Notes under the pieces: model-generated | The model's database searches: none | Seen by the model: only the letters and a program-made list of their open reading frames with translations | What the model was told of the DNA's origin: nothing | NCBI RefSeq assembly: GCF_003865075.1 | Contig: NZ_BHWB01000026.1 | Location: 1 to 57,339, forward strand | DNA: 57,339 bases | Direction: 5' to 3' | DNA from: Bacteroides faecalis | GTDB taxonomy: Bacteria; Bacteroidota; Bacteroidia; Bacteroidales; Bacteroidaceae | Translations under genes and position numbers: made by a program | Shown: one piece after another, positions 53,610 through 57,339 of the stretch | Layout: each line of letters begins with the position of its first letter | How positions within the stretch are numbered: position 1 is the stretch's first letter

Positions 53610-53645
53610 AAGAGGAAACTGCTTTGCGGTGGTTATCCTCTTTTT
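53610..53645 (+). terminator. intrinsic terminator before the serine recombinase gene
   Basis: AAGAGGA (53610-53616) pairs with TCCTCTT (53636-53642), with a GC-rich loop region, followed by a T run. Confidence 0.75.
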
Positions 53646-53732
53646 GTGTTCAAATCAAGGATGTGTTCAAATAAATCTAATAGACGGTTTTGAATACATC
53701 TTTTCGTGTTATCAATTTAATCAAAGAATAAT

Positions 53733-54383
53733 ATGGAAACAAAAAATAAAACAGCAGTAATTTATGCTCGTGTCAGTTCAAACAACGATAGACAGGACAC
53801 AAGTAGGCAAATCAAGGACTTGGAAAATTATGCTAAGTCACAAAATATAGAAATAGTGAATATCTACGAAGAGCATATCTCAGGTGCAAAGAAAATTGAG
53901 GAAAGGCAGATTCTAGGAGAATGCTTGGAATACTGTAAACGAGAGTCTGTGAATTTCTTGCTTCTCTCAGAATTAAGTAGACTTGGTAGATCAACATTAC
54001 AAGTGCTTCGTTCTTTAGAAATGCTACATGAATCCAAAGTTTCGGTTTACATACAAAATTTAGGATTATATACTTTGCAACCAAACGGAGAAGTTAATCC
54101 CATTACCAGTATCATGGTGACAGTACTAGCCGAAATGGCAAACATAGAACGGAGTAATATCCAATACCGTTTGGATAGTGGTAGGGCAAATTATATTTCA
54201 AATGGTGGTAAGCTAGGTAGAAAAACTGGTTCAATCAAAACGGAGGAAAAGAAAAGGGAGGAATATAAGGAGACTATTATCTTGTTAAAGAAAGGGTACA
54301 GTGTCCGGAATATTGCTAAACTTCAAGGAATCGGGATTTCAACAGTCCAGAGAATTAAAAATCAATTTTTAAGCGATAAATAG
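53733..54383 (+). CDS. Serine recombinase (resolvase/invertase family)
   Basis: A 216-residue small serine recombinase. The N-terminal catalytic domain has nucleophile serine S15 or S16 in AVIYARVSSNNDRQDTSRQI, with FLLLSELSRLGRSTLQVLRS and MVTVLAEMANIERSNIQYRL. A C-terminal helix-turn-helix follows (YSVRNIAKLQGIGISTVQRI). Length fits the resolvase/invertase type, whose Bacteroides members include Mpi, which flips promoters. No matching inverted recombination sites are proven here. It marks the right end of the small accessory block. Confidence 0.92.
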   Translation: METKNKTAVIYARVSSNNDRQDTSRQIKDLENYAKSQNIEIVNIYEEHISGAKKIEERQILGECLEYCKRESVNFLLLSELSRLGRSTLQVLRSLEMLHESKVSVYIQNLGLYTLQPNGEVNPITSIMVTVLAEMANIERSNIQYRLDSGRANYISNGGKLGRKTGSIKTEEKKREEYKETIILLKKGYSVRNIAKLQGIGISTVQRIKNQFLSDK

Positions 54384-54390
54384 AAATTAA

Positions 54391-54413
54391 GGGAGCTTCG
54401 GCTCTCTTTTTTT
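54391..54413 (+). terminator. intrinsic terminator of the serine recombinase gene
   Basis: GGGAGC, loop TTCG, GCTCTC (54391-54406) followed by seven T or more. Confidence 0.88.
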
Positions 54414-54485
54414 TATTATTCACCGTCTTTGAAAACTAAAAAGCCTTATATTTGGAAAGGAAACAAGAAAAATAAATACTCATAA

Positions 54486-54630
54486 GTGAGTGCTAAATAT
54501 TGGAAAACGCTTATCTTTGTCACGCTGGAAAAATTCTAGCAGACATAGAAGTGCGTTAAGTTCTGCTACTTAAACTACCACATTAAGATAAGCAAAGAGG
54601 ACACCAATTAACATGCACTCACTTTTTTTT
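54486..54630 (+). ncRNA. candidate structured RNA with long closing stem and U-run
   Basis: GTGAGTGC (54486-54493) pairs with GCACTCAC (54615-54622), which is followed at once by eight T. Inside, ATTGG pairs with CCAAT and GCTTATCTT (54509-54517) with AAGATAAGC (54585-54593), leaving a central region of about 67 nt. A rod with internal loops and a terminal U-run resembles a 6S-like or other small RNA. A -7 box TATATTTG lies at 54447-54454. The 465-bp gap between the recombinase and the next gene has no protein gene. Confidence 0.5.
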
Positions 54631-54646
54631 GTTTCTGTATATGCCC

Positions 54647-54679
54647 AAGTATATACGGCATTTTGCTGTTTATATACTT
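54647..54679. other. hairpin between the two candidate RNAs
   Basis: AAGTATATA (54647-54655) pairs with TATATACTT (54671-54679), with inner CGGC/GCTG pairing. It could be part of either neighbouring RNA or a separate regulatory stem. Confidence 0.5.
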
Positions 54680-54697
54680 ATCAGACATATTCAACAT

Positions 54698-54774
54698 GAG
54701 AGGTGATGCTTTGGTTCTCTTTGCAGGGTGTGGTAGCCCTTAGTAGTAGGATCAAATGCAAAGCCTCTCTTTTT
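54698..54774 (+). ncRNA. second candidate small RNA or leader ending in a terminator
   Basis: GAGAGG (54698-54703) pairs with CCTCTC (54764-54769), and GCTTTG with CAAAGC lies just inside, competing for one base. An inner AGGG/CCCT hairpin sits near 54725-54740. A T run follows the closing stem. It lies about 75 nt upstream of the leucine-rich-repeat gene and could be an sRNA or an attenuating leader for it. Confidence 0.4.
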
Positions 54775-54847
54775 ATGTCCATACTTAAGTTAATCTTTTA
54801 AAGATTGCTGAATTCGGAGACTTATAAGCAAATAGGAGGACAAAATT

Positions 54848-57076
54848 ATGAAAATACCTAAATTGTTCCAGTTACTCTTTTTCCTTTTGACCACAACATT
54901 TTCTTATGCACAAACAATTACTACTGTAACCAACGAAAAGGTTGGTAAATTATCAAGTGTTATTAAGAAAAAGGACGTGTTAGATATTATCAAATTAAAA
55001 ATTTCAGGGACTATGAACAGCGAAGATTTTGCTTATCTTGGTTCTATGAATAATTTGGAATATTTGGATCTAAGGGATGTAATTCTATCAAGCGATAAAG
55101 AGAAAGATCATAAAGAGGAATTCACTAAACATAATGAGTTGACTTTACCAGTATTAACTCATTTGAAAGAATTGTGGTTGCCATTATCTTGTACAGGATT
55201 CTACCCTTATAAAAGTAATATTCCCAATATTCCTGTCTTAGAAGTGCTGTATATTAGACGAGGATGTGAGATTAAGATGTATAGCGATAATCGTGAAGAA
55301 ATACACCTTAAGAAAGTTAATATTTTAGAGAACGATTTGACAAAATTTAATCTAGATGTTTTCAAGGATGCCCCTCAAAACATTAGACAAAGAGAGCTAG
55401 ACAGATTAATAGGCCAAGATCGTAGAACAAGTAACTATTATGAACGCAGAAACCTCTATAATGAAAAGGGAGAGTATGTACATAATATAAATCAAAAAAT
55501 ATTCGTAGATTCATTGGTAGTACCAACGGCTGATTGTTTAATAAAAGATTGTTTACCATTAAAAGAAATTTCTCCTAACTATATTTTTATTAATGAAGAC
55601 AAGCTAGTAATATTAAACACGTGGGATGATAAGTATAATATTAATGATATTGCCAATATAGACTCTATCACTCCGTTTGCTTTTGCTAGTTCTAATATTA
55701 CGTCTATCAAAATACCTGAGAAAATCAAGTATATACCAAATTATTGCTTTTTAAACTGCAACAAACTAGAAAAAGTGATATTAAATAAGTCAATAATATC
55801 AATAGGTGAAAATGCGTTCTATAAATGTGTCATTAAAGATATTGAAATTCCCCAGTCTGTAAAAGAGTTATATTTCTCAGCATTTGAGAGTTGTCCAATA
55901 GAAAGAATTGTTTTTCTATCTTCAAATCCTCCTTATATTAACGATACAAGGGGGTTGGACAATTTGGGATGGAACTCTACATATAAAATGATTGTTCCCA
56001 AGGATGCTTTTACGGCATATCATTCGCAGAACTTATGGAACGAAATGAATATAGTTCAAAAAGACGCTCAAAGCAGCTTCAATATTACAGTTGAAACACC
56101 TGGAAGTATTTTGTCTTCTTTACCATTAAAAAATCTTAGCTCAGTAGAGTCACTAACTATTACCGGGTTTCTTTATGAAACGGATTTAGATATTATCAAA
56201 AAATGTAAGGCTTTAAATACTTAGATCTGTCTCACACATATATTACTTATTCACCAGAGTTCATAAAGAAACAGCAGGCAGATACGGAAGCTTTAAATTT
56301 CTTGTTTGGATTACTAGGGAAAGGATTGGATAATGAATACAGGGATCAGAAATTTCTACAAATGAATATCAAGCAAATAAAGCTTTAACGTATATATTGC
56401 AATCTGCAACAGAATTTAAAGAACCAGAGAAAAACTGTTGTATTCCATATAATGCTTTTGAAGGAATGCTTCTTCTGGAAACAGTAAAATTGCCTTTAAG
56501 AGCCGCATGTATATATAGAGAAGCTTTCAAGAACTGTATAAACTTGAAAACTGTCGAATTCCCTCCTTATTTGAAAACTATAGTATTTTCTGCATTCGAA
56601 GGTTGTGTTAGCCTTAAGAAAGTAATCCTTCCTCAAAGTATTGAAACCATTGGAGAAATGGCTTTTGGTCAATGTATATCATTAGAACAGATTGAATTGC
56701 CTAAAAATCTAAAAAAACTAGGCGATAAAACATTTATAAATTGTATAGATTGCAAAATATAATCTTTCCCGAAGGACTTGTAGAGATTCCTCACGGATGT
56801 ATAAGTGGCTGTTTTAGAATGAATAAAATAGTTATGCCAAAATCAGTAACCAAAATTGGTTCTTGGAATGATCGGTATATAAATTCAACATTACCAATGG
56901 AGAATACATACAAAAAGCTCCAAACTATTGCTGACTTTTATTTCAAATCATCAACACCTCCTACAATTAAAGAAGGTGATTTTATCAGATATGGTGGTAA
57001 AGTACATATTCCTAAAGGTAGTATAACTGCTTATTATAATGTAATGGGTGATAAAGTTGAATATATAGAAGAATAA
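54848..57076 (+). CDS. BspA-like leucine-rich-repeat surface protein, interrupted by three -1 frameshifts
   Basis: Signal peptide MKIPKLFQLLFFLLTTTFSY, then AQT. The protein is built of BspA/LRR_5 repeats, e.g. FAYLGSMNNLEYLDLRDVIL, IPNYCFLNCNKLEKVIL, ENAFYKC, AFKNCINLKTVEFPPYLKTI and AFEGCVSLKKVILPQSIETI. The frame breaks near 56219, 56350 and 56750. One extra base at each (restoring ALNTLDLSHTYITYS, DQKISTNEYQANKALTY and NCI-x-LQNIIFPEGLVEI) yields one 743-residue protein. BspA proteins are extracellular and implicated in adhesion in related oral species; the role here is unknown. A short gap separates it from the DUF3944 gene. Confidence 0.82.
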
Positions 57077-57079
57077 CTT

Positions 57080-57339
57080 ATGAAAGAAGACAAAGATTTA
57101 GAATTTCTTGCTTTCTGCAAGAATGAAGACTTACAAATCCTAGTGGATTACTTAACTACAGATAAGGATGGAAAGAAGCGTTATTTGGAAACTTTGACAA
57201 AAAGTAATGCTTATCTCCAATGTTATCCCGATCATCTCACTAGCATGTGGGAAGATATAGCGAATGAATTTCAGCTATTTGGCGGTAACACGATCGCTAA
57301 TTGTATAAGAAAAACTGTGTTACATACCGAACGATTCCT
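57080..57339 (+). CDS. DUF3944 / YaaW (UPF0174) family protein (3' end outside window)
   Basis: Starts 3 nt after the leucine-rich-repeat stop codon: MKEDKDLEFLAFCKNEDLQI, then LVDYLTTDKDGKKRYLETLT and MWEDIANEFQLFGGNTIANC. The N-terminal block matches DUF3944, and the FGGNTIAN region is the YaaW/UPF0174 signature. The family has no settled function. At least 86 codons are visible; the rest lies beyond the window. Confidence 0.75.
   Translation, partial: MKEDKDLEFLAFCKNEDLQILVDYLTTDKDGKKRYLETLTKSNAYLQCYPDHLTSMWEDIANEFQLFGGNTIANCIRKTVLHTERF

Noticed and set aside
49660..54413. Integration into a tRNA gene
   Set aside because: No tRNA or tRNA fragment is visible at either end of the block, and no direct repeat pair could be found by eye.
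54486..54622. Invertible promoter flipped by the upstream serine recombinase
   Set aside because: The arms are imperfect and interrupted, and a U-run follows the outer stem, which fits an RNA better. A TATCTTTG box inside the left arm keeps the idea open but unproven.
56397..57076. Two separate small leucine-rich-repeat genes
   Set aside because: They start with TTG inside continuous repeats and join the upstream frame when one base is restored at each break.

Overview
This window is a piece of a Bacteroides chromosome. The evidence is the gene content (SusC/SusD pair, surface lipoproteins with CSDDDD-type export signals, DcuB/asparaginase/aspartase cluster, DUF1735, DUF3871 and BT4734/VirE-like proteins), several close matches to the Bacteroidetes promoter form (TTTG, about 19-21 bases, TAnnTTTG), and IS1182- and ISL3-type insertion sequences. 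It most resembles the B. thetaiotaomicron/ovatus group; the species cannot be fixed from memory alone.

Layout. (1) 1-3672, minus strand: a translation block reading rpsU, xerC, hpf, tRNA-Thr, tRNA-Tyr, tRNA-Gly, tRNA-Thr, tuf, tRNA-Trp, secE, with near-perfect consensus promoters before rpsU and before the tRNA/tuf unit. (2) 3734-25653: housekeeping genes. These are an Xaa-Pro aminopeptidase, a gamma-carbonic-anhydrase-like protein, waaA and gltX (each broken by a one-base frameshift), a PgpH-type HD membrane protein, a priA/GH123-like/phosphatase operon, an outer-membrane barrel, an RclA-like reductase, and the aspA // dcuB-ansB-porin module. That module would import and split asparagine, deaminate aspartate and exchange C4-dicarboxylates for fumarate respiration. 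A DUF2795 protein, a cobalamin adenosyltransferase and a possible methyltransferase follow. (3) 25674-28109: a TonB protein and a GH140-like (DUF4038) hydrolase.

(4) 28388-34797: accessory DNA and the most unusual part. A frameshifted lipoprotein gene precedes a TIR - transmembrane - coiled-coil - PDZ-like protein and a small membrane protein. Next comes a BT4734/VirE-like ATPase gene flanked by 116-bp inverted repeats and preceded by six phased copies of an AACAAAGTGTT dyad. (5) 34828-36659: an AzgA-type purine permease and a Spy-like protein. (6) 37237-47099: a polysaccharide-utilisation-type locus of six genes (IPT/NHL lipoprotein, SusC, SusD, DUF1735, LamG, FN3-like) with no enzyme or regulator in view, ending at an IS1182-family element (47121-48968) and a decayed ISL3-type transposase. 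(7) 49572-54413: a small integrated element with a tyrosine integrase at one end and a serine recombinase at the other, carrying twin micro-proteins, a DUF3871 protein and three small unknown proteins. (8) 54486-57339: one or two candidate structured RNAs, a BspA-like leucine-rich-repeat protein with three frameshifts, and the start of a DUF3944 (YaaW-like) gene.

Seven single-base frameshifts were found (waaA, gltX, lipoprotein x2, BspA-like x3). All look like loss of one base, mostly in short homopolymers, and two hit normally essential genes. Sequencing or assembly error is the leading explanation and should be excluded before any of these genes is called a pseudogene.
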